Of a stretch of DNA of 64,000 bases, positions 43,429 through 50,759 are shown piece by piece. Origin of the DNA: Flavobacterium sp. DG2-3 (GTDB taxonomy: Bacteria > Bacteroidota > Bacteroidia > Flavobacteriales > Flavobacteriaceae); NCBI RefSeq assembly GCF_030730925.1, contig NZ_JAVAMB010000021.1, positions 21,529 to 85,528 of the forward strand, given 5' to 3'. Every line of letters begins with the position of its first letter. Position 1 is the stretch's first letter. A program made the translations under genes and the position numbers. Below the pieces are notes generated by a model. That model was not told the DNA's origin, did not search any database, and saw nothing but the letters and a program-made list of their open reading frames with translations.

Positions 43429-45942
43429 ATGATTAGAGTAATAGTAGTTGGAAACGGCATGGTTGGTTATAAATTTTGCGAAAAGTTTGTTGCAAAATCA
43501 GGACAAGAAAAGTATCAAGTGACAGTATTTGGAGAAGAACCAAGACGCGCTTACGATCGCGTTCACTTAAGCGAATACTTTGGAGGAAAAACAGCTGATG
43601 ATTTATCACTATCAACAACTGAATGGTACTTAGAAAATAATATTACTCTCAATACATCTGAATTAATTACAGATATTAATCGCGATGCAAAAACAATTCA
43701 TACGCATCTAGGAAAAACACATACGTACGACTACTTAGTTTTAGCAACAGGTTCTTCTGCTTTTGTACCGCCAATTGATGGTGTAGAAAAAGAAGGTGTC
43801 TTTGTATACAGAACCATCGAAGATCTGGATGCAATTATGGCTTACGCCAAAAAGATAAAACAAAAAGGCGCTACAGAAGCGGCAGTTTTAGGAGGCGGCC
43901 TATTGGGTTTAGAAGCAGCAAAAGCAGTTAGAGATTTAGGTTTAAATCCGCATGTGGTGGAATTTGCTCCGCGTTTGATGCCAAGACAATTGGATCAAGG
44001 CGCAAGTGATATGCTTCAGTCTAAGATCGAAGAATTAAACATCGGAATTCATCTGAATAAAGCCACTCAATATATCGACGGGAAAGAATGCATAACTGGA
44101 ATGATGTTCGCTAACGACGAATTGTTAAAAGTCGATATGCTAGTAATTTCTGCTGGAATTAAACCTCGCGACGAACTAGCAAGAGTTTCAGGATTGGAAG
44201 TTGGCGTAAGAGGCGGAATTGTGGTAAACAATCAAATGCAGACATCAGATCCTTCTATTTTTGCTATTGGTGAAGCTGCACTTTACAACCATAACATTTA
44301 CGGACTGGTTGCTCCAGGTTATGAAATGGCCGATGTGGCAGCTGAGCAAATCTTAAATGGCGACAAAACCATGAGAGAAACCATCGATATGTCGACACAA
44401 TTAAAATTAATTGGTGTCGAAGTAGCCAGTTTTGGTGATCCTTTCATTGAAAATAATGAGGTTACGGCTATCATTTATGAAAATAAATTAAGTGGTGTTT
44501 ACAAAAGAATCAACGTTACCAAAGATTCTAAAAAATTGTTGGGCGGAATTTTAGTCGGAGATTCTAGCGATTACAATTCACTTTTCCAGATTTATATCAA
44601 CGAAATGGCATTGCCTAAAAATCCAGAAGATTTGATTTTAGGTTCACGCGACGGTTCTGAAGGTTCTTCAATGGGAAGCGTAATGGACTTGCCAGATACA
44701 GCTGTAATCTGTTCTTGCGAAAATGTAACGAAAGGCTCAATTTGCTGTAAAATTTTAGACGAAAGCTGTGCCACTTTTTCAGATGTTGTAAAAGCTACAA
44801 AAGCAACTTCAGGATGTGGAGGCTGTAAACCAATGGTTTCAGACTTGGTGAAAGCAGCTCAAAAATCTTTAGGAAAAGAAGTAAAAGAAGTTATTTGCGA
44901 GCATTTCAGCTATACACGTCAGGAATTATTCGATTTGGTTAAAATCAACAAATACGAGAATTTCTACGATGTTCTAGATCATCACGGAAAAGGCGATGGT
45001 TGCGAAATCTGCAAACCGGTTGTTGCTTCGATTTTCTCTAGCATTTACAACGACACTGCAAACAAACACGTTACAACTCAAGATACAAACGATAGATTTT
45101 TAGCTAACATTCAACGTAACGGAACTTATTCTGTTGTTCCGAGAGTAGCCGGTGGTGAAATTACAGCTGAAAAACTAATCGTAATTGGCGAAGTGGCAAA
45201 ACAATTCGATTTATATACTAAAATCACTGGGGCACAACGTGTCGATTTATTCGGAGCGCATTTAAGTGACTTGCCAAAAATCTGGAAAATATTAATCGAA
45301 AATGGTTTTGAAAGCGGTCACGCTTACGGAAAATCACTTCGTGCCGTAAAAAGCTGTGTTGGAAACGCCTGGTGTCGTTACGGAATGGACGACAGCGCCG
45401 GATTTGCAATCGAACTAGAAAACCGCTACAAAGGAATCCGTTCTCCTCATAAACTAAAAGGTGGTGTTTCTGCCTGCATTCGCGAATGCGCAGAAGCACG
45501 CGGAAAAGATTTCGGACTAATCGCTGTTGAAGGCGGGTGGAATTTATACATCTGCGGAAATGGCGGTGCAAACCCAAAACACGCCGTTTTATTGGCCGAG
45601 AAAATCGACAAAGAAACTGTAATTAAATATATGGACCGTTTCTTAATGTATTACATCCGCACGGCTGGCCCGCTGATTCGTACCTCAACTTGGTTAGAAA
45701 AACTAGACGGCGGTTTAGAGTATTTAAAACAAGTAGTTATCGAAGACAGTTTAGGAATCTGTGAAACATTAGAAGCTGAAATGGAGACTTTGGTAAATAC
45801 TTTCGAATGCGAGTGGAAACAAGTATTAGAAAAACCAAGATTATTGAAACGTTTCAATCATTTTGTGAACTCAGACGAAAAAGACGACAACATTGCTTTT
45901 GTTCCATTAAGAGATCAAAAGGCGCCAAAAGCTTGGTCATAA
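43429..45942 (+). CDS. nirB: Assimilatory nitrite reductase large subunit
   Basis: 837 residues with the complete NirB layout: FAD/NAD(P)H domain (1-400; VVGNGMVGYKF, LGGGLLGLEAAK, FAIGEAALY), BFD-type [2Fe-2S] region (about 425-535; CSCEN and SGCGGCKP, plus a second GCEICKP), and the sulfite-reductase catalytic part (555-800). The sirohaem/[4Fe-4S] ligands are C643-x5-C649 and C683-x3-C687. With NirD it reduces nitrite to ammonium with NAD(P)H in the cytoplasm. Expression is probably controlled through the hexamer array upstream. Confidence 0.97.
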   Translation: MIRVIVVGNGMVGYKFCEKFVAKSGQEKYQVTVFGEEPRRAYDRVHLSEYFGGKTADDLSLSTTEWYLENNITLNTSELITDINRDAKTIHTHLGKTHTYDYLVLATGSSAFVPPIDGVEKEGVFVYRTIEDLDAIMAYAKKIKQKGATEAAVLGGGLLGLEAAKAVRDLGLNPHVVEFAPRLMPRQLDQGASDMLQSKIEELNIGIHLNKATQYIDGKECITGMMFANDELLKVDMLVISAGIKPRDELARVSGLEVGVRGGIVVNNQMQTSDPSIFAIGEAALYNHNIYGLVAPGYEMADVAAEQILNGDKTMRETIDMSTQLKLIGVEVASFGDPFIENNEVTAIIYENKLSGVYKRINVTKDSKKLLGGILVGDSSDYNSLFQIYINEMALPKNPEDLILGSRDGSEGSSMGSVMDLPDTAVICSCENVTKGSICCKILDESCATFSDVVKATKATSGCGGCKPMVSDLVKAAQKSLGKEVKEVICEHFSYTRQELFDLVKINKYENFYDVLDHHGKGDGCEICKPVVASIFSSIYNDTANKHVTTQDTNDRFLANIQRNGTYSVVPRVAGGEITAEKLIVIGEVAKQFDLYTKITGAQRVDLFGAHLSDLPKIWKILIENGFESGHAYGKSLRAVKSCVGNAWCRYGMDDSAGFAIELENRYKGIRSPHKLKGGVSACIRECAEARGKDFGLIAVEGGWNLYICGNGGANPKHAVLLAEKIDKETVIKYMDRFLMYYIRTAGPLIRTSTWLEKLDGGLEYLKQVVIEDSLGICETLEAEMETLVNTFECEWKQVLEKPRLLKRFNHFVNSDEKDDNIAFVPLRDQKAPKAWS

Positions 45943-45963
45943 TAAAATAATAACAACAAAGAG

Positions 45964-46055
45964 ACATAGATTTTGCGAACCCAAAAAGACATTTCACTTT
46001 CCATTTAAATGATTTTCTTTTGACAATTCTTTTTTCAAACTAGTTAAATCTATGT
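45964..46055. repeat. Hairpin repeat between nirB and nirD
   Basis: ACATAGATTT 45964-45973 pairs with AAATCTATGT 46046-46055; followed by CTTTGCGACTTTGCGACTTTG words. Related in wording to the 36622 hairpin (ACATAG / CTATGT). Confidence 0.5.
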
Positions 46056-46232
46056 CTATGTGTTTAAAAAATCAGCTCCAAAAAAAAGAAAAAAAAACTT
46101 TGCGACTTTGCGACTTTGCGCGACTAAAAAATAAAGAATAGAAATAAAAAACTTAGCGCCTTAGTGTCTTTGTGGCAAAATATCAGTTCCAAAAAAAGAA
46201 AAAAATAAATTAAACGTTTGCTGTCCTTCTTA

Positions 46233-46281
46233 CCCTCTTTTTTACTGCGCCATCATAACTCTCATGATTGTAAAAAGAGGG
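46233..46281. repeat. Hairpin just upstream of nirD
   Basis: CCCTCTTTTTTAC 46233-46245 and GTAAAAAGAGGG 46270-46281, ending 32 bp before the nirD start. Could influence nirD expression relative to nirB. Confidence 0.5.
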
Positions 46282-46312
46282 CTAAGAAACAGGAAATAAA
46301 ACAAAAAGCATC

Positions 46313-46690
46313 ATGGAAGAAATCTTAAATCAATACGAAACTGTACACGCGAGCGATGCGACAATTTGGTTCAAAGCGGGCAAAATTGAAGATTTTCCAA
46401 CCAATCGCGGCGGCTGTATCAAATACAAAAACAAGCAAATCGCAATTTTCAATTTCGCGCGTCGCAACGCTTGGTATGCTTGCCAAAATGCATGTCCGCA
46501 CAAAATGGAAATGGTACTTTCCAGAGGAATGACTGGTTCAACAGACGATATCCCGAAAATTGCCTGCCCAATGCACAAAAAAACCTTTTCACTTGTTGAC
46601 GGTTCCAACCTAAACGGTGACGATTATCGAATTGCAACATATCCTGTAAAAATTGTAGAAGACGAAGTTTTCGTAGGCTTTGTAGATTAA
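46313..46690 (+). CDS. nirD: Nitrite reductase small subunit (Rieske)
   Basis: 125 residues. The Rieske ligands are complete: C61-x-H63 (ACPHKMEM) and C85-x2-H88 (ACPMHKK), whereas many NirD proteins lack them, so a [2Fe-2S] cluster is expected here. It is the partner of NirB. The 370-bp hairpin-filled gap from nirB is unusual for this pair. Confidence 0.93.
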   Translation: MEEILNQYETVHASDATIWFKAGKIEDFPTNRGGCIKYKNKQIAIFNFARRNAWYACQNACPHKMEMVLSRGMTGSTDDIPKIACPMHKKTFSLVDGSNLNGDDYRIATYPVKIVEDEVFVGFVD

Positions 46691-46711
46691 ATTTTAATGC
46701 CACAGATTACA

Positions 46712-46837
46712 CAGATTAAAAGGATTATTTTTTTCTTTTAGCCACGAATTTCACAAATTACACTAATTTAATTCGTGCCGATTCGTGAAATTCGTGGCGA
46801 AAAAAATTATGCACAAAGATCTAATCCTTTTAATCTG
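46712..46837. repeat. Nested hairpin repeat between nirD and DUF4202
   Basis: Outer arms CAGATTAAAAGGATTA 46712-46727 and TAATCCTTTTAATCTG 46822-46837 are perfect 16-bp complements. Inner arms 46741-46758 and 46780-46798 are of the GCCACGAATTTCAC type shared with 37813 and 38405. Confidence 0.7.
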
Positions 46838-46887
46838 CGACAAAAAATATCCATTCCTGAATTCGTGGCTAAAAAAACTTTATTCCG

Positions 46888-46895
46888 TATCTTTG
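46888..46895 (+). promoter_or_regulatory. -7 promoter box of the DUF4202-kinase unit (TATCTTTG)
   Basis: Exact TAnnTTTG match 23 bp before the DUF4202 start. It would give that gene and the kinase their own transcript. Confidence 0.5.
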
Positions 46896-46917
46896 AAATC
46901 TATTACTAAACCAAAAA

Positions 46918-47502
46918 ATGACAACACCTTTCCAAAAAGCAAGCGAATGGATTGATGCTGAAAACGCTCAAGATCCGAACATCGAAATCGATCAAAATCA
47001 GGAATATCCTAAAGAATTGCTATATTCCAACAGGATGTACGAAAAACTGATGCAGTTTGAACCCAATGCCTCAGAAGAAGTTCAGATTGCTTCAAAAGCA
47101 CAGCACATTTGCAGATGGAAAGTGGCACGCGAATCCTACCCGATGGATCGTGTTGGTTATTTAAAATGGCGAGAAGAACTGAAAAAATTCCATGCCAAAA
47201 CTACAGCCGAAATTTTAGAAAAAGCAGGTTACAATCAAACGTTTATCGATCGCGTTTCTTTTTTAATCGAAAAAAAACTACTTAAAAAAGACGCCGAAAC
47301 CCAATTGCTGGAAGATGTTATTTGTCTCGTTTTTTTAGATTATTACTTAGAACCTTTCGTTCAAAAACATGATGAAGAAAAACTAAAAAATATCATCAAA
47401 AAAACTTGGGATAAAATGTCGGAAAAAGGACATGCCGAAGCCCTTAAAATCAAATATTCTGAAGAGAATTTAAACCTTATAAAAGCTTCTTTAGGATTGT
47501 AA
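46918..47502 (+). CDS. DUF4202 domain protein
   Basis: 194 residues, all-helical, matching DUF4202: FQKASEWIDAENAQDPN, QHICRWKVARESYPMDRVGYLKWR and LEDVICLVFLDYYLEPFV. The conserved His and Asp residues recall an HD-like or metal-binding helical fold, but no activity is established. Its place between nirD and the nitrate sensor kinase (10 bp upstream of the latter) ties it to nitrate/nitrite metabolism. Confidence 0.88.
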   Translation: MTTPFQKASEWIDAENAQDPNIEIDQNQEYPKELLYSNRMYEKLMQFEPNASEEVQIASKAQHICRWKVARESYPMDRVGYLKWREELKKFHAKTTAEILEKAGYNQTFIDRVSFLIEKKLLKKDAETQLLEDVICLVFLDYYLEPFVQKHDEEKLKNIIKKTWDKMSEKGHAEALKIKYSEENLNLIKASLGL

Positions 47503-47512
47503 AAAGATTTAA

Positions 47513-49324
47513 ATGAAGAAAAGCAATCAGGAAGCTGCAGAAAAAATCACTTTCAAAAATTTACGACGACTGTATTTTTTTGCGCTTCTTACTATTGCCT
47601 TAACTATAATTATCAGTCAGTTTTTGGTTCAATACAATCTGAACCAGCAATTAAGCGATTCTAAAATCATTAACTTTTCTGGAAAGCAAAGAATGCTGAG
47701 CCAGAAAATTGTCAAAGAAGTTCTCATTTTACATTACGTTTCCGATTCGGCTACAGCCAAGAAAGCTTCCCATTTAAAAGAAGTTTTACAACTTTGGAAA
47801 AAGAATCAAAATGCATTGGAAAATGGAAATGACAGCCTCGCTTTTCCGAAAGAAAAAAGTGAAACCCTCAACAAACTCTATCTGGAAATCAATCCGATTT
47901 TCAATAAAATAGCACAAACAACGGATTCTTTTCTACTGAATTTACAAGAGAAAAAATCAGTTGCTGAAAATCAAAAATTGGTTCAGACCATTTTAGAAAA
48001 CGAAGGCCTTTTTCTTTCTAAAATGAATCAGATTGTAACCCAATACGATCTTGAAGCACACGAAAAAGTAACCGAACAGCGCCGAATCGAATATTGGATT
48101 TTCGGATTTACGTTGCTGGTTCTACTTTTAGAATTTTTCTTCATTTTCAAACCAACTAATAAGAAAATTGAAAGATTAATTGCCCAGCTTCTATCTTCTG
48201 AAAAGAAAGCTTTAAAACTGGCATACGACACTGAAATTATCAGTGAAATTAAAGAAAACTCTGTAAAAGAGCTGAAATCGCTTAATTATGCGATGGAAAA
48301 CACTTTGCTGTACTGCCGAATTTCGCCAGACGGTTCGATTATTCATATTGGTGAAAAATTTGCCAAACTGCTTAATTACACCAAATTTTCATCCAACAAA
48401 AAATTCTCAGAAGTCTTAACCGAAGATGAAAAAGAACAGGTTAATTTTGATCGCTTAATTTTCGAAAAACAAAGAAGCGGCTGGCAAGGCGAAGTTAAAA
48501 TTATCAACAAAGACGAAAAAGAAATCTGGCTCGATTTATCGATGGTTCCCGTTATGATCAAAAAAGACGAACTGGAACTTTTAATTGTTTGTTTCAACAT
48601 CACCGAACGTAAAAAAGCACAGCGCGAAGTCGAACGTTTAAATCTTGAAAACACAACCGAAAAAATCAATCAGCAGAAGATTATTTCCAGTAAAATTGTT
48701 GAAAATCAGGAAAACGAACAAAACCGAATCGCCAAAGAAATTCACGACGGAATCGGACAGATGTTAACGGGTTTAAAATTCAGTTTGGAAAGCATCAATC
48801 TCGACGACAGAGAAAAATCAGAACAAAAAATTGAGTATTTAAAAAAGCTCTCATTAGACATTATAAAAGGTGTCCGCACAGCAACTTTCAACCTGATGCC
48901 GCCAGAATTAAGCGATCACGGAATCGTTTCGTCTTTATCAAAACTAACACAAGAACTTTCAAAACTTACAGGAAAAGAAATCCTTTTCTACAACAAAACC
49001 GATTTTGACCAGCGTTTAGATTCGTTAATCGAAATCAACATTTATCGTCTTACTCAAGAAGCCATCAACAATGCCATAAAATATGCCGAATCGTCGCATA
49101 TTATTGTACAGCTTTCGCACAGTGAAACATTGTTAAGTATTATAGTAGACGACAATGGCAAAGGTTTCGACGTTAATTCTGTCGACAAAAAACGAAACAG
49201 CGAATCCGGAATGGGACTTTTATTTATGAAAGAAAGAATTCAATACATCAACGGCCGCGTTTTCATGAACTCCATTCCTGGAGAAGGTACGAGGATTACA
49301 TTCAACATCCCCATTCTAAAATGA
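47513..49324 (+). CDS. NarX-like sensor histidine kinase
   Basis: 603 residues. TM1 (20-40), a periplasmic helical domain (41-192) opening with a NarX/PilJ-type P-box NFSGKQRMLSQKIVKEVL, TM2 (193-213), a PAS-like domain (about 265-380), a HisKA_3 dimerisation helix with EIHDGIGQMLTG (H411 phosphorylated), and a HATPase_c domain (DDNGKGFD, GMGLLFMKERI). In NarX/NarQ this P-box binds nitrate or nitrite between two monomers. The partner is almost certainly the NarL-type regulator at 50002, although a 677-bp repeat-rich gap separates them. Confidence 0.9.
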   Translation: MKKSNQEAAEKITFKNLRRLYFFALLTIALTIIISQFLVQYNLNQQLSDSKIINFSGKQRMLSQKIVKEVLILHYVSDSATAKKASHLKEVLQLWKKNQNALENGNDSLAFPKEKSETLNKLYLEINPIFNKIAQTTDSFLLNLQEKKSVAENQKLVQTILENEGLFLSKMNQIVTQYDLEAHEKVTEQRRIEYWIFGFTLLVLLLEFFFIFKPTNKKIERLIAQLLSSEKKALKLAYDTEIISEIKENSVKELKSLNYAMENTLLYCRISPDGSIIHIGEKFAKLLNYTKFSSNKKFSEVLTEDEKEQVNFDRLIFEKQRSGWQGEVKIINKDEKEIWLDLSMVPVMIKKDELELLIVCFNITERKKAQREVERLNLENTTEKINQQKIISSKIVENQENEQNRIAKEIHDGIGQMLTGLKFSLESINLDDREKSEQKIEYLKKLSLDIIKGVRTATFNLMPPELSDHGIVSSLSKLTQELSKLTGKEILFYNKTDFDQRLDSLIEINIYRLTQEAINNAIKYAESSHIIVQLSHSETLLSIIVDDNGKGFDVNSVDKKRNSESGMGLLFMKERIQYINGRVFMNSIPGEGTRITFNIPILK

Positions 49325-49336
49325 GATAATTGAGAT

Positions 49337-49394
49337 AATTTGACAATTAGATAATTATTTGAGTAACCGATAATAATTATCTAATTATCAAATT
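49337..49394. repeat. AT-rich inverted repeat after the kinase gene
   Basis: Arms of about 23 nt (AATTTGACAATTAGATAATT... and complement ending 49394) around a 12-nt loop, 13 bp after the stop. Could serve as a terminator. Confidence 0.6.
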
Positions 49395-49417
49395 GGCACA
49401 TTCTCTAATTAAAATAT

Positions 49418-49550
49418 GGGCGAGCCACCATCCCGATAAAAAGGGTAATTTTCTTTGCGCGTATACCCCTTTTTATCGGGTTGCTGTCGGGCTATCCGCT
49501 CCGCCGCGGCGGATTGCTCCTATCCCTCTCGCGGGCAAACGTTTTCAAAG
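49418..49550 (+). repeat. GC-rich structured repeat, copy B
   Basis: Same block order as 36796-36903: GGGCGAG ... CCCGATAAAAAG hairpin ... GTCGGGCTATCCGCT ... CTCCTATCCCTCTCGC ... CGTTTTCAAAG. The outer pairing GCGAG/CTCGC replaces GTGTG/CACAC of copy A. A 68-codon open frame across it is not considered coding. Confidence 0.6.
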
Positions 49551-49588
49551 GATATTCTCAATTTTAATAAACACAAAATTACATACTG

Positions 49589-49690
49589 TGTCAGGCTGAG
49601 CGGAGACGAAGCTCCACAAGAAGCTCCGTAATCTATATCGCCAATCTTTGTAGAGTTACTTACGAAGATTCTTCGTTCCTCAGAATGACA
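49589..49690. repeat. Dispersed ~100-bp palindromic repeat, copy 3
   Basis: TGTCAGGCTGAGCGGAG arm, interior CCAATCTTTGTAGAGTTAC, complementary arm ending CAGAATGACA. Confidence 0.7.
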
Positions 49691-49732
49691 AACTTTGTGT
49701 AAGAAACTTTGACAAAGTTGAAACAATTCTAT

Positions 49733-49830
49733 TGTCCTCCTGAGCGAAGTCGAAGGATCGCAAAGCATATCGGTAAAGATCCAGATTGTGGAGTTACTTT
49801 GCGTGGGCTTCGACTCCGCTCAGCCTGACA
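49733..49830. repeat. Dispersed ~100-bp palindromic repeat, copy 4
   Basis: TGTCCTCCTGAGCGAAGTCG arm and a second arm CGACTCCGCTCAGCCTGACA. It lies 43 bp after copy 3, a tandem arrangement in the kinase-regulator gap. Confidence 0.7.
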
Positions 49831-49934
49831 AATCTGTGACAATTAAACTTTGTCAAAATTGAGTACATCAGCAATTGGAATTTGGAATTTTCAACATTAG
49901 AAATTTTAATATTGGAATTTACTTTTAAAAAAAG

Positions 49935-49973
49935 TACGTATATTAGCATCTTCTTTTTAGATGAATATACGTA
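49935..49973 (+). promoter_or_regulatory. Promoter and TACGTA sites of the response regulator gene
   Basis: TACGTATATTAGC at 49935-49947 contains a near-consensus -7 (TATATTAG) in the same register as at nirB. TACGTATATT and AATATACGTA (49964-49973) form a 10-bp perfect inverted repeat, with TACGTA copies 33 bp apart. This suggests autoregulation. Confidence 0.5.
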
Positions 49974-50001
49974 AAAATCGAGAATCAAAATTAAGTAAAC
50001 T

Positions 50002-50661
50002 ATGAGTAATAACATTCGTGTAGTACTGGCAGATGACCATGTTTTTGTTAGAGACGGAATCAAATCTTTACTGGAAAACGAAGCAAACATTGAGGTTGTG
50101 GGCGAAGCAATTGATGGTGCAGATGCGCTAGAAGTAGTTGCTGCGACAAAGCCTGACTTACTTATAGTAGATATTCGTATGCCTAACTTAACGGGCATTG
50201 AGGTAGTAGAAAAACTTAGAAGCGAGAATAACAACGTAAAAATCATAATGCTTTCAATGCACGAATCGGAAGAATATGTGTTGAAATCTATAAAAGCGGG
50301 AGCCGACGGCTATTTACTAAAAGGCTCAAGCAAAGAAGAATTCTTAAAAGCACTTCATAGTGTTTCTGGCGGCGGAAAATATTTCAGCGGTGACATTTCT
50401 TCTATTTTAATTGGTCAATTAACTAGTTCTTCGGCGTCATTAGAACCTAAACAAACTTTAGGCGAAGAAATGATGATTACCAAAAGAGAAAAAGAAATAC
50501 TTACGCTTTTATTATCTGGAAAAGGAAACAAAGAAATCGCCGAAGCTTTAGATATCAGTAAACGAACTGCCGAGGTACACCGTTTCAACTTAATGAAAAA
50601 ACTGAAAGTGAAAAACTTAATGGAACTTTCAAATAAAGCTGCTGAGTATTCATTGATTTAA
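50002..50661 (+). CDS. NarL/LuxR-family response regulator
   Basis: 219 residues. Receiver domain (1-120) with acidic pocket DD (11-12), phosphoacceptor D57 in LLIVDIRMP, and K in YLLKGSSK. LuxR-type HTH (about 150-215; ITKREKEILTLLLSGKGNKEIAEALDI in two parts, then KRTAEVHRFNLMKKL). It is the probable target of the NarX-like kinase and a candidate binder of the TAC(T/G)TA sites in the island. Confidence 0.93.
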   Translation: MSNNIRVVLADDHVFVRDGIKSLLENEANIEVVGEAIDGADALEVVAATKPDLLIVDIRMPNLTGIEVVEKLRSENNNVKIIMLSMHESEEYVLKSIKAGADGYLLKGSSKEEFLKALHSVSGGGKYFSGDISSILIGQLTSSSASLEPKQTLGEEMMITKREKEILTLLLSGKGNKEIAEALDISKRTAEVHRFNLMKKLKVKNLMELSNKAAEYSLI

Positions 50662-50666
50662 AAAAA

Positions 50667-50757
50667 TACGTATAAATACGTAATTATTTTTCAAAAACTG
50701 CGTTTTAGCAGGTTTTAACTAAGTTATAGTACTTACTTTTACATAAAAATATAAGTA
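50667..50757 (+). promoter_or_regulatory. TACGTA/TACTTA sites and promoter of narK
   Basis: TACGTA at 50667 and 50677 (10 bp apart), TACTTA at 50730 and inverted TAAGTA at 50752-50757. ATAGTACTTA and TAAGTACTAT form a 10-bp inverted repeat ending at the start codon. TACTTACTTTTAC (50730-50742) aligns with the nirB core, the -7 reading TACTTTTA. Confidence 0.5.
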
Positions 50758-50759
50758 CT

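Noticed and set aside
45224..45577. 117-residue minus-strand frame inside nirB
   Set aside because: Arg/His-rich shadow opposite the conserved sirohaem domain of nirB, with no promoter or similarity.
34400..46900. Possible CRISPR array suggested by many similar short repeats
   Set aside because: The repeats are inverted pairs of differing length at irregular distances, with no constant spacer length and no cas genes.
49393..49599. 68-residue frame across the GC-rich repeat
   Set aside because: The frame follows the structured repeat copy B, and a different frame is open in copy A, so it is not conserved as protein.
49325..50001. Missing gene or pseudogene between the kinase and response regulator
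   Set aside because: The whole interval is explained by an AT-rich hairpin, structured repeat copy B, two palindromic copies and the regulator promoter.
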